From: Endomychus coccineus
Taxonomy: Eukaryota; Arthropoda; Insecta; Coleoptera; Endomychidae
Direction: 5' to 3'
DNA length: 64,000 nucleotides
Assembly: GCA_958510875.1 (NCBI GenBank)
Contig: OY294070.1
Location: 22,993,631-23,057,630, forward strand
The notes beneath the pieces were generated by a model. The model searched no databases, had not been told where the DNA came from, and saw nothing but the letters and a program-made list of their open reading frames with translations. Position 1 is the stretch's first letter, and the number at the start of each line of letters is the position of its first letter. Positions 43,263 to 53,256 of this stretch are shown here, in pieces. Position numbers and translations under genes: made by a program.

Positions 43263-43281
43263 GGTATTACCTACTATAATA

Positions 43282-43898
43282 ACATTATAAAAGATGCTAA
43301 TCACTTGAACTTCGACATATACAGAACAGCCAATCAAACAAATAGGTATACCTCGGCGGATTCAGCTACACCATTCAGATATAAAATAGCTCCGTTTAAT
43401 AGTCTAGTTCATAGATTATTGAACGTTCCTTTGAGCCAGCAAAATTATAATATCGAAGTTGAGAAACTTCAGCAAATTGCGTTGGACAATGGTTACCAAC
43501 AATCTTTGATCAATAACTTGATTTCTAAACAAAAAAAGAAATTGGAATGTAGCCAACTAACCGAATCAGAGCCATTACCTTCAAATACTCCAATAAAATT
43601 CAAAAGTTTCACTTATCATTCTTCAGTACTTAATAAATTCCATAGTTTGTTTTCTAAATTTGCAATACAACCGGCTTATAGCTGTAAGAACAAGCTAAAA
43701 CACCGTTTAGGCAACACCTTTGACAAATCCGTGACATACAAAATCAATTGTGAGTGTTTAAAATGCTATGTGAGTCAAACTAGAAGGAACATTTTAACTC
43801 GTCATAAGGATCATTTTGCCTATATAAAGAAAAATAACGGTGCCGAACATATTTTGAATATAGGTCACACCATTTCTCAAGAAAGTTTATCACTTTAA
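43282..43898 (+). pseudogene. PLE-B thumb, linker and GIY-YIG region
   Basis: The long open frame (at least 197 codons from the ATG at 43305, and open further upstream to 43282) reads NIIKDANHLNFDIYRT, then FNSLVHRLLNVPLSQQNYNI, EVEKLQQIALDNGYQQSLIN (RT thumb), and NKLKHRLGNTFDKSVTYKIN, CECLKCYVSQTRRNILTRHK (the GIY-YIG region; the second half of the motif reads YVS instead of YIG). HILNIGHTIS follows, and the frame ends TAA at 43896-43898. It begins right after the inserted segment, so the RT active site is lost to this piece. In complete elements this polyprotein makes the cDNA and nicks the target. Long openness suggests moderate age. Confidence 0.75.
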
Positions 43899-44111
43899 AA
43901 ACAAAGTACAGACAAATATCTAGGTAATTCAATCTTGAAACGGATTACAATAAATAAATTATGAAGTATCTCTTGAACTTTGTATTTGACTTCAGAAAAA
44001 AATGGTTTGATTATCAAGACAGTTTTGTTAGCCATTTGATATTCTTTAAGGACTGAAAAAGTGTAGTGAGTTTGGGTGTGTTATCTCTGACATATGGAAG
44101 TGAAGTGAAAA

Positions 44112-44531
44112 TTAGAGGAAGAGGAGGGGAGTATTAGTTACAATAACATCAAAGTATGAGTTTAAATTTACTGCTTCAACGATCTGAGAGTCTAAAGTAG
44201 ACGATTTGTTACACAAGATTCTTTTTAATAGCTTGGCGGTTATACATTTTTCAAGAAAAGGTTGTAGAAAATGTTCAAGTTCTTTTTTTTCCATCTGTTT
44301 GACCACGTTCACTTTCATCGCGCGTTTGTAGTAAGATGCATAAATTATATATCTGCAAGAACTGCATAGTTTCCTGTACCAGTCGATTGATAGCTTGTTG
44401 TCTTGTGTACCAGTTTGATATAAAAAAGGTACAGAACCTTCAGCGTCTTCTATTTCAATTGTAAACTGGATATGTGGGCCGTAACTATTAAAAGGATCAA
44501 GACTCTTCTGAATATAACAAAATGATGTCAT
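44112..44531 (-). pseudogene. PLE RT C-terminal fragment inserted in PLE-B
   Basis: The 139-codon open minus frame reads FNSYGPHIQFTIEIEDAEGS, VPFLYQTGTQDNKLSIDWYR and KLCSSCRYIIYASYYKRAMK, then VNVVKQMEKK. This is the PLE RT stretch after YADD (H..I.FT.E.E....PFLD....R..N.L...WYRKPT.SG.Y.NY.S.HP...K...V). The palm and the nuclease are absent. It lies within 43937-44565, a segment absent from the related 22-kb copy, in reverse orientation to its host element. PLE family not determined. Confidence 0.75.
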
Positions 44532-44699
44532 TATTTATTTTAATTTTATTATAATTTCTTAAGGAAGTTTAAATTGAATGTATAAGCGAAAAGGCAATTT
44601 ATTAAATTCTGATATATCTCCAGCTGAGGGGAACCCATTGTTTACATTATCATCCCCAAATAGTATTTAAACAGCAACATTTTGATTTATAATTTAGTT

Positions 44700-44741
44700 T
44701 ACTCTGATGATGGCTACTTGGTAGCCAAAAGGTCATCAGTA
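44700..44741 (+). ncRNA. Hammerhead-like motif of PLE family B, core mutated
   Basis: TACT, CTGATGA (44704-44710), T, stem II GGCTAC / TTG / GTAGCC, AAAAGG, TCATC, AGTA. TACT and AGTA pair as stem I. Stem II has six perfect pairs. The core GAAA reads AAAA and the stem III 3' side reads CAT instead of CCT, so activity is unlikely. Other copies (54391-54432, 48538-48610) keep GAAA or GAAAGG but have lost other parts. Confidence 0.6.
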
Positions 44742-44869
44742 TTTTAATAGTAGTTTTAGTATTATAATATACACAGTGAGAACTCTTTAGTTTTATAATG
44801 AATATACTTATTCATCTCAAGTTGATCTCGTTGGTCCAGAGAGTACTTCACTCAAATGTAACGAACATC

Positions 44870-45048
44870 AAAATGGTGTACTCACACAAAGGTGACACCC
44901 AAGATAGGTGATTTGGTGTTAATCATCGACGATAATATACCCCCTTAGCCTAGTCTATGAGACGAATAACTGAGCTACATACAGGAGTCGACGGAGTGGT
45001 TCTAGTAGTCTCGGTGAAGATATCCGGTAGGAGTGTACTTAAATTGGT
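44870..45048 (+). pseudogene. BEL/Pao-type integrase C-terminus
   Basis: In two frames: TKVTPKIGDLVLIIDDNIPP, then MRRITELHTGVDGVVLVVSV and KISGRSVLKLV. This matches the terminal block of Pao/BEL pol (KVGDLVLI.DDN.PP..W.LGR+.EVHPG.DG..RV..VKT..G...RP+.KL). In-frame stops make it inactive. A related downstream sequence (GGCGCCATCTGGCACACTCA at 45058, again similar at 45437) may be part of its LTR. Confidence 0.65.
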
Positions 45049-46330
45049 TTAGTTTGTGGCGCCATCTGGCACACTCAAGTAGTCTTACATTACCAGTACC
45101 TTTTGTAAAGTTCGAGAAATCTATAAGTCAATGTGATACATTGTTTGATTTCTCAATGGGGCATCTATTCATAGATGGCGTGAGATACTTTTGGTCCTTC
45201 TACCATGTTGTTGTCCGGTTATGATTACCTTCAACAGAAATCGTTCACTAACATGGCAAACTTGCTCTCCCCACTCTAGGAGAAGAGCGACACAGCTGTC
45301 TGGAACTATAAGTTTGAGACGTTACTGATCGATCTGGACTAGAAAGACCTCATTATTGCTGCTTGGCAAAACCAATAGGTGATGAATGATTATATTCGTA
45401 TATTCATTTATTTCTTATTCTCTTACATTGGTTTGGTTTGCTGTCGCCGTCTGAAATACTCTCAAGTAGTCTCATAACTTTTGTAAATTTTGAGGAATCT
45501 AGCATGGAAGATGTATTTTCAAACACACTAAAAGAAGAACTTCTGGAACGTGAAACATGTTTGTTGAAGGTGATATTATACATGACGGCTCATCGCAGCT
45601 CAAACGGTTCGTCAGACCCCCTGAAAGATCCCATAACAAGATATTAGGTAACAGTGGAGTAGTAACGGGGATTTGACGTCGAAATTAACAAGGATGAGGG
45701 TTCTGTATTGAAAAAAAAGTCAAACGGTCCAATTTAATAAAACGTTCATTGGTTCATCCTTTCTAACGACCTGTTCCGTAAAATGTTGAAGTATAGAAAC
45801 TTTTGAAGTACCCACGTTACCTGGTAAACAATTTACGTGAATCCAGGATGTGAAATAAAGTTCAGCATAGTCTGTAAGTATTATTTATGGATCAGCTGTT
45901 AAGTTCATGGTAAGTAACATATCACCACGTAATTTATTTATAATCGAATGTAATTTGTTTATTCGCGTTGGAGAACTTCGTATCTAAGATATGATGCATT
46001 CCATGCAAATAGTCCACTCTGAACGGCACCACCATCGTTAATTATGGGAATGAGTAATCTTAAAACAACTATAAAATTAGCATTTCACTGGTTTGCCGCC
46101 TCTCCAAAATCGTCTCATTAAATATTTATAAGGCTGCGTTTAAATCCCAAACGCCGGGTATTATGAAAAATGATCATTTCCTTTTTTTAAGCCAGCTAGA
46201 TATTCAATTTTATATTTATACTAGTGCAATACCCTCTTGCCATAACAACAGGGTCGGACTAGGAGGAAGAGTTAACATAGGAAATCACTTTTTCTACTCA
46301 AAGATACTTTTGATTCAAATCGCAACATGT
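45049..46330. other. LTR-like duplication, otherwise no gene
   Basis: 45047-45130 and 45428-45510 share GGTTTAGTTTG, CACTCAAGTAGTCT and CTTTTGTAAA.TT.GAG.AATCTA, a diverged direct repeat that could be LTR remains of the Pao fragment. The rest is unassigned. Confidence 0.35.
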
Positions 46331-46333
46331 CAA

Positions 46334-46390
46334 ACGTATTCTAACGTTATTATGGTGAACTTTTTTCACCATGATAACGTTAGAATACGT
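46334..46390. repeat. Near-perfect 26-bp hairpin with a 5-base loop
   Basis: ACGTATTCTAACGTTATTAT followed by GGTGAA (46334-46359) pairs with TTCACCATGATAACGTTAGA ATACGT (46365-46390) with a single T-G wobble. The loop is C plus T. In RNA this is a long continuous stem. It may be a small foldback repeat, or a hairpin RNA if transcribed. Confidence 0.7.
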
Positions 46391-47079
46391 ATATCTAAGT
46401 GTATACAGAATTGGTTCTTATTCTATTTTATTTCATCTGACAGATATGTATCTGTCTCTAATGATGCGTCTCATAAAATGCTTTTTTCTACAAATGTCAG
46501 TTAAGGTATAATTTTTAACGCATGCTATCTGTCTGAAATGTCATTTTAAGGTACTGGTGTTGAAAGTAATTTATTTTTAGCACTGGTGCACTGACACTTT
46601 TAACACTGGTGCGAAAATAGAAGAAAATGAGGATATTCCGAATTAAAGAATATTTACTTAATGAAATGTAGATAGAGTTAGAGAAACTACAATTAGAATA
46701 AGTAATAATTCCATTGCCAATAGGGTGGAACGAAGAATTTTTTTTTTTAATCATTCTGTCATAGCTGTCAAAATGTACCTATAGACAATTGAAAAAGATA
46801 CAGTTAAGCTGGTTGACCTATTTTAATTTTATCAGGTTTCTTACGGACCTGAAAGTTTGGAGGATTTCTCAAATTTCAATCTTTTTTGCAATTCATGGTG
46901 ACGTGAAGAAAGGCACGAAACCTTTTCGTCACAGCATTTAAAATGCTAATTTTAGTAAGTTAAAAAATGTCTCAAAGGATATTTTGATCATTTCATTATC
47001 CTCTGGTTCCTCATTGGCTCTAAAAGTTCATCATATGTCCCACCTTCAATGTCTGGTAACTGTGACATCATCAACCGGA

Positions 47080-47235
47080 TTAATAGCTCTCTTCAGGATA
47101 GAATCCAAGAGCTTCAGCGTATGTTTGTGAATAGTACTCCAGTACAGATCGAATCTATGCTTTGTAGATTATGAGGAGCTGCTGGTGTGTAAAGTAGATC
47201 TTGCCACGGAATACAAAACCAAGTTTTTGTGAAGC
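47080..47235 (-). pseudogene. Jockey-like RT thumb scrap
   Basis: The minus-strand reading LGFVFRGKIYFTHQQLLIIY, then KA, a stop, and IRSVLEYYSQ matches the block LGF..R....L...QLL.LYKA.IRP.LEY.SH.W in the Jockey group. After a frame change TLKLLDSILKRAI follows. Same family as 11480-12180. Confidence 0.6.
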
Positions 47236-47264
47236 TGATTTGAACGTGAGGTAATTTTTCTAGA

Positions 47265-48125
47265 GAAAAAGCCACCAAAAAGACAACGAAACATGCAAAA
47301 TTTGTCGATTTCACGACGATTGCAACAGCTTTCTCAGACGGTCAACTTGGAGAATTTTACGTAAGGATTTGGGCTTACATTCTTACAATGTGGTATTGAC
47401 TCAAGAAGTGAAGCCAAATGATAATATATTGCGGAGGTTGATGATTAGGCCATTGAGCACTTGGAAGATGATCTTGACTTGCCCAAAAAATCAACTTCTC
47501 AGACGAGGCCTATTTTTGGATGAATGGCTTCGGTAATAAGCAAAATTGCCGTTATTGGTGCGAGAACAACCCATAAGTGTTACATGAAATGACGTTGCAT
47601 TCCGATAAATTCACTGTGTGGTGTGCGGTTTATGTCATGGCGGCGTCTTCGGACTTTATTTCTTCCGAAATGAGGAGGGAACAGCGAAACCGTCAATGGC
47701 GACTGCTATAGGGTTACCTTACTCGAATTTCTAAGGCCAATCTTCGAGAACATCGATATAGAAGAGATGTGGTTCCAACAGGAAGGCGTTACGTGCCATA
47801 TAGTTGATGCTACGTTCGATTTGCTGAAGGATAAGTTTGGCGATTGGACCATCTCACGACGAGGATTTGTGAATTGGCCCGCCGAGGTCATTTGATTTGA
47901 CACCCCTAGGTGTTACGTCAAAGCACAAGTCTATACCTACAATCCACAGATTTTGGATCATTTGGAAGCGAACATTCGTCACGCTAGGATCGAAATACAG
48001 CCGCAATTATTTGACGGAATGATCAAAAATTGGAGCGATCGGTTGCGTCAGTGTCAACAAAGCTAGATGGACATTTGAACGATATCTTTTCACGAACATA
48101 ACTGCATTGTCAAAGCTTCGAAAGA
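47265..48125 (+). pseudogene. Tc1/mariner-type transposase pseudogene, second copy
   Basis: Plus strand, broken frames: RRLQQLSQTVNLENFT-type helix-turn-helix end, DLGLHSYNVVLTQEVKPND, INFSDEAYFWMNGFGNKQNC with the first catalytic Asp (SDEA.FW), DKFTVWCAVYVMAASSDFIS, DIEEMWFQQEGVTCHIVDAT where the usual WFQQDGA reads WFQQEGV (second Asp to Glu), DWTISRRGFVNWPAEV, then a damaged D.TPLDYFLWG block. The C-terminal block LDHLEANIRHARIEIQPQLF is well kept. It differs in subfamily from the 28.6-kb copy. Inactive. Confidence 0.75.
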
Positions 48126-48469
48126 AGAAGAAACTAAATTGATATGTAAACAGTTCTCGTTATATTTAAAATTAAAATTCTATCCTCTTTGAGGAAGTAA
48201 GAAAATTTGTATATCCAAGTACAACAACTACGAGCATAGAACAAAATAAATGAAGAACAAGAAATGGCCTGGAGAAGTTTTTAGTGAACGCTAAAGCAAC
48301 AGCTATTGTCAAAACAACTGCCTAGAAAGGCAAAACTGGGCTGCATAAGCTATCTTCATTATCGGATTAAGAACCTTGTATTTTAATACAGAAACTGCAA
48401 TAGAAAGTGCGAGAAATAAGATTATTAGGGTGACTATTTGGAAAAAAAGGATAATGGAACAAAATAGAG

Positions 48470-48640
48470 AAAATAATACAATAGATACCAAATAAACTAG
48501 AAAAGAGCAATCACCCTCATCTACCAAAAATATTGTTGAAGAACTGATGACCTTTCAGCTACCAGACTGAAACTGATGATGGCTACTTGGTAGCTGGAAG
48601 GTCCTCAGTACTACGGTATTAGTAAAATAGATATCTTTAA
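48470..48640. repeat. Head-to-head PLE-B terminal-repeat scraps
   Basis: 48480-48565 is a minus-strand copy (GAGCAATCACCCTCATCTAC; CTGAAAGGTCATCAG on the minus strand). 48571-48640 is a plus-strand copy (CTGATGATGGCTACTTGGTA, then GCTGGAAGGTCCTCAGTACT). They face away from a centre near 48568, mirroring the family A palindrome at 38299-38937 on a smaller scale. Confidence 0.6.
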
Positions 48641-50070
48641 AACAAAAAGACTACAACGGAATCTAGGTAAAATGACAGTGGACAAGGTAGTAAAAGGAAA
48701 AGCGTGGAAAGAACCAGGTCATATACAAGAAAAAGATCCTATAGGACCAGGGAAAAGTGGGAGGCCGTAACGTGAAAGATGTGAGAGAAAAGACCAATTG
48801 CAGACCAATATATTTATATGTAATGATCGCGATAAACATTCGTCAAAAATGGAATGGCTCTAAATCATAAGACTCTCGTATAAGCGGTTCGTGAAACTCA
48901 AGCTGTTATATACTCCAATTAATGAGGAGTGTTCATGAACATGAATCTTACATTGGAAAATATCTTACTACATAATTAGGGAAAACCAGTTGAATATCGA
49001 CTACTAGAATTTGTTTCCGCAGCAGATTTTCATCATTTTTACACGGTTATACATTTTATTTCAAATATGAAACGTCAATGAATCTGTTGACATCTGCCAT
49101 GTTGAGTTTTTGGCATCTCAACGTAGTATTGTTTCTGTGTGTAACAATTATAATTATTAAAATACATTTAGTGGGCGTTTACGAAAGAGAGATAAACGTT
49201 CCCTACCACGTGGTATGCATATACACTCGTAAAATCTGCCAATAAATATAACAGTCACGTTAACGTTATTTACCCGATTGCGCCATTTTCTTTATTGTCG
49301 TATTCTTCTTTTTTTTCCGCCAAGTTTTCTAGCACTCCCATAAATTAATACGCTCGGAAATTTATACCACATCGTAAATATTTAAAACAAAGAAACGCGT
49401 TTATATAATGCCCGAGCTATTTACGACAATTCGCTGCATTTCATTATTATTATGCGCTGTGAAGATATTTTCGGTTTTCAGTTGTTTACATTTATTGCCA
49501 CGTGTGGGATGAAGTTATGGGTAAAAAATGTCAAATTTGTCAAGTTGCTAAAGCGATTTATGACAGATGCACCCAGAGGAGGCCTCGCAGAATAAAACGA
49601 ACAAAGTTAAGATGATCTTTACGATTAGCACACAACAAACACAAATAACTGTTCGAGACAGCACCGTTTTCTGGTATTCATGATGTGGAAATAAGAGTAC
49701 GCTATTGAGGTTTGCGTTAGTATACAAGGTGTAGTCGATTAATATTGCGAATTTTCCTCTCGATAAATGAAATTCTTCACTGTGAACCTCTAGAGTCAAT
49801 CTGAAGCTTGATTTCGTAAAACTCCAGATAATTTTTAAATTGGCTCCTTGATAAAGCAGAAAACGAACATTATAAAGATCAAAGTCGTCGCATATGAGAA
49901 CGAGAATTTCTCTGTCTCGCTCTCGTTGACGAGAGGACACCAGCTTTAGCGAGAACGAGTCCGAGAGTTTTCATGTCAACAGCCATAATTTTGGACGGAC
50001 ATGAACTGAGACGGTAATGTCATAACAGTGAGGGTGCTCTAAATCCCGCACATGAACTCAGATAGTTAAA
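48641..50070. other. No gene recognised
   Basis: A 130-codon open frame on the minus strand (49548-49940; begins MSSRQRERDREILVLICDDF and contains a Val/Leu/Cys-rich hydrophobic stretch) resembles no family I know. AACGAGAA / TTCTC motifs near 49897-49960 form small inverted repeats. The rest is featureless. Confidence 0.4.
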
Positions 50071-53000
50071 TAGTGGCGTCAATCTATGGAAAAATAGGAC
50101 GAGGTTCGTAAAAATTTGATAGAGGTTAGCGACCTGAAAAAAATGGTGTCTTATAATAAAAATACTGAGATCCTAAAATTTATATTACCAATATTGGGTG
50201 GAACGATGTCTAAGCTTCAAAAAACTGTTTTTTTGCCCTTTTTTTAGGTCAGTTTTGTAGTTTTATTTTTTTTTGGTCTCTTAAGACTTCCGTCTGAGGT
50301 TTGAAATTGGTACTCTTTTATTGTTGGTATTTGGGGAACATTCAGTCCAAATTTAGTGACATTCCGTTCAGCCCCCTTCCTGAAATACATATATAAATAC
50401 GTTTTTTGGAGCAAAAATTAAAATTAGACTATTTTGGTCAAATTGCAACCAAATCGGATTAAATTTGGTGAAAAAGTAGGTCCTGGCGGTCACAATAAGT
50501 GGTTCAAATAAGGGCTGATAGTATTGGATAGTTTTGCTTAAAATCTAGATTTGGCCAATTAAGCCAATATATTAAGACGGCTCCTTCTTTTGTGAAAAAA
50601 GTCGAAGCGTATTCTACTCAGGCTCACATTGAAGGTTATTTTATTTAATATAATGTGGTATTAACTTTTTTTACGATTCATAAATTGTTTGGCCACTTTA
50701 CGGTATATGTATATCATAAACCATTGATGTGATCCACATAAGCGTTAAATTTTTTGTACTATGAAATACGCTATTATTTTTTTGTTACTATATATACATA
50801 TTATAGTAAATAAAAAAACATCGTACACAAAAGTTTATTTTTGAAAAATGTTAAGAAAAAAGCTAAAAAATAATTAATAACTACATATTATTCGTTCAAA
50901 CAGTCCAGAATATATAATTGTTTTTTTAAATTTAAATAACACATTTGTATTTATTTAATAACCTTCACCTGATGTCCTATAATATATACACATAGTAACA
51001 TTGAAATAATAACGTATTTCATAGTACAAAAAATGTAACGTTGATATGGTTTATGATATATATATATATTATTAATTAATAATAATTGTTTTACTTTGCT
51101 TTATTTGTTATTAATAATTATATTTTGAGATTCTACCGGCTAGCTTTTTATCTTTCTTTTTAATTTGATTGTATTTGAACTGTGAATTAATGTTTATGAA
51201 GTTTTTGAACTTTTGAAGTTTATCTGAAGTTTATCTATAGAATTATTTTATATGGAATTAAACACAATGCTCTTTGAATTTCACAATATTTAATTTCTAT
51301 GACTCTTATTATCTCGGGTAATAGAATTTTATGTTTTACAAGATCTATGATATAACCTTAAAATCACTTTTACAACTAATATTTGTTTATACTGTTGTAA
51401 TCAACAATCTTCCTTTTACTTTACAGATAATACGGATAATATGATGTAGGAATTATAAACAAACTTACGTTTAGATAATATCCAAAAGTGTGTTTAACAA
51501 TGTTGGCAATGTTCAATTTACTTCTTTTTAATTTCGTTGATTCACTTTTTACACAATACTATGCTATTTCACGATAATCACAGATAACTAATTTTGGTTA
51601 CTCCTTCTTGAGAATCAGGAACTGTTGATAATACTTTGTTTTATTCTTTTAGATAAGACATAAAACTTTTCGATGCTTTATTGAAATTATATTGAAGAAT
51701 GGCAATCGTTGGATACTTCTTATACATTGGAGGTTATTACAACCTTTTACTTGTTTTAGATACTTGGAACACTTGTTGACCTTTAATAATTTTTACTAAC
51801 TTCGGTTACTTGGAACTTATCGAAGTTTGGAACACTTGCGTTCACTGATGTTTATTTTTATAAACTTAGGTTAGAAAATTTTGGTGAGTTGCCAGAGAAG
51901 CACAGTCTCTACTTAGATATTATTGCAAACTTCCTGACCCGTCCTCAGATGCCTTTTATAGGCCTTCAAAACCAACGCCAAGCATTTTCAAAATTAACCA
52001 ATGAGGTGCTTACTTTTCATATCAAGAATGCCAAGTTAATTGTTGTTAAACTGACACAAGTACTCATTGTTACCAGCCTGACACTAGGAATTCGTCTCGA
52101 CCAATCAGAATTTAGTATTCTATAATTTTTGAATTATTAGATATTTTCAACTTATTTCAATTGATAGTGATTCCTTCTTTTTAAATTAATATTGCCTACA
52201 TTTTTCCACACACTTTGGTATAATATAACCTATGATTGGGTTATTATTAATATGATTATTCCCATATTTATGGTTTTTTTGACAGTTACTTATTCTTAAA
52301 TCTAATACATACTATATTATATCAATAACATTCTTTTAACATTACATAACTCAAATTTACTGATCCTAACTTATATCATTAAAATTATTCAATGTTTTGT
52401 ACTATCTCATGATAGTTTTGTAATCACTTTAATTATGATTTCTGCCTTCGTTACACAGTACGTTTCTTCACTTTCACTGAAGTTCTTGTTTATCACTTCT
52501 TATTCTATTACATTGTTGTTTATTATGTTTTACATTGTTAATTTTAATATCCTAACTATTATTTAGCTTTTACTATTGTTTTTAATTCCATATAAATATC
52601 TTTTATTTGATCTTTTCTGATTTCAAAGTTCGGTAAGTTATTATTTTTAAATTTTTTATTGTTTATGAAATGAAATCATAACATTATATATACCGTAAAT
52701 GGCCACAAAATTGATGAATAGGAAAAAAAATTGATACCGACATATATCACATTAAAGTACATGAAATAACCTTTATTTTGAGTCTAAGTAGAGTTCCGAC
52801 TTTTTTGACATAAGAGGGAGCCGTTTTCAAGTTTAAGCTAAATTGACCAAATTCGGATTATAAGCAAAACCATTCCATATTTTTAGCCCATATTTGGACC
52901 ACTTATTGTGACCGCCACGACCTACTATTACACGAAAAATTCATCCAATTTGGTTGCAATTTGGCCAAAATAGCCTAATTTGAATTTTTGCTCCAAACAC

Positions 53001-53256
53001 CGTATTACTACTACTACTAACAATGAAAGGGTTCAAACCTTAGCAGGGAGTCTGAAGGGAAAAAAAAACTCCAAAAGTGACCAAAAAATGCAAATAACCA
53101 GTATTTTCAAGGTTAGACATGGTTCCACCAAGTATTGGTAATTGAAATTTTAGGATCTTATTATTTTTCTCATAAGACACCCTTTTTTTCCAGGTCGCTA
53201 ACTTCTATCAAATTTTTACGAACCACGTCCTATTTTTCCGTAGATTGACACCACTA
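50071..53256. mobile_element. Long-TIR foldback element, copy 1, split by a 1.6-kb insertion
   Basis: The left arm starts TAGTGGCGTCAATCTATGGA (50071) and runs to about 50805. The right arm is its inverse, present in two pieces: 50990-51054 (AACGTATTTCATAGTACAAA, then TGTAACGTTGATATGG) and 52690-53256 (ending TAGATTGACACCACTA). Arms of roughly 700 bases surround a 180-base spacer. Three-base AAA flanks both outer ends. No coding region. A second copy at 59802-61581 lacks the insertion, which confirms the original layout. Confidence 0.85.
51055..52690 (+). mobile_element. Insertion in the foldback arm with LTR-like sequence
   Basis: It separates GGTTTATGATA (51045-51055) from TATATACCGTAAATGGCC (52688 on); in the other copy these are joined (60947-60965). 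At 51134-51290 it contains GGCTAGCTTTTTAT and TTATATGGAATTAAACACAA, which also lie directly before the tRNA-Lys primer site at 31469, so it is probably LTR-retrotransposon material. No primer site or pol is found here. A 78-codon plus frame (51889-52125) is not recognised. Confidence 0.55.

Larger units (their letters stand above)
41075..44800 (+). mobile_element. PLE family B copy broken by two later insertions
   Basis: Pieces in order on the plus strand: an inverted terminal-repeat scrap with a decayed hammerhead (about 41090-41170); RT end at 41190-41302 (NTLNSQFDSLRFTAGTEIDN, QLPFLD); a gap; thumb, linker and nuclease at 43282-43898; a second gap from about 43937 to 44565; the terminal repeat at 44568-44800. 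The related copy at 21925-22870 is continuous across both break points, so 41303-about 43270 and about 43937-44565 are insertions. The first contains the Crypton-like gene, the second another PLE piece. Confidence 0.7.

Noticed and set aside
49548..49940. 130-codon minus-strand frame as a membrane protein gene
   Set aside because: One hydrophobic stretch only, no splice, promoter or family support.
50071..53256. CACTA-type (EnSpm) assignment of the long-TIR foldback from its CCACTA/TAGTGG ends
   Set aside because: The termini have the opposite polarity to CACTA elements (the left end starts TAGTGG rather than CACTA), although 3-base duplications would fit. Left unclassified.
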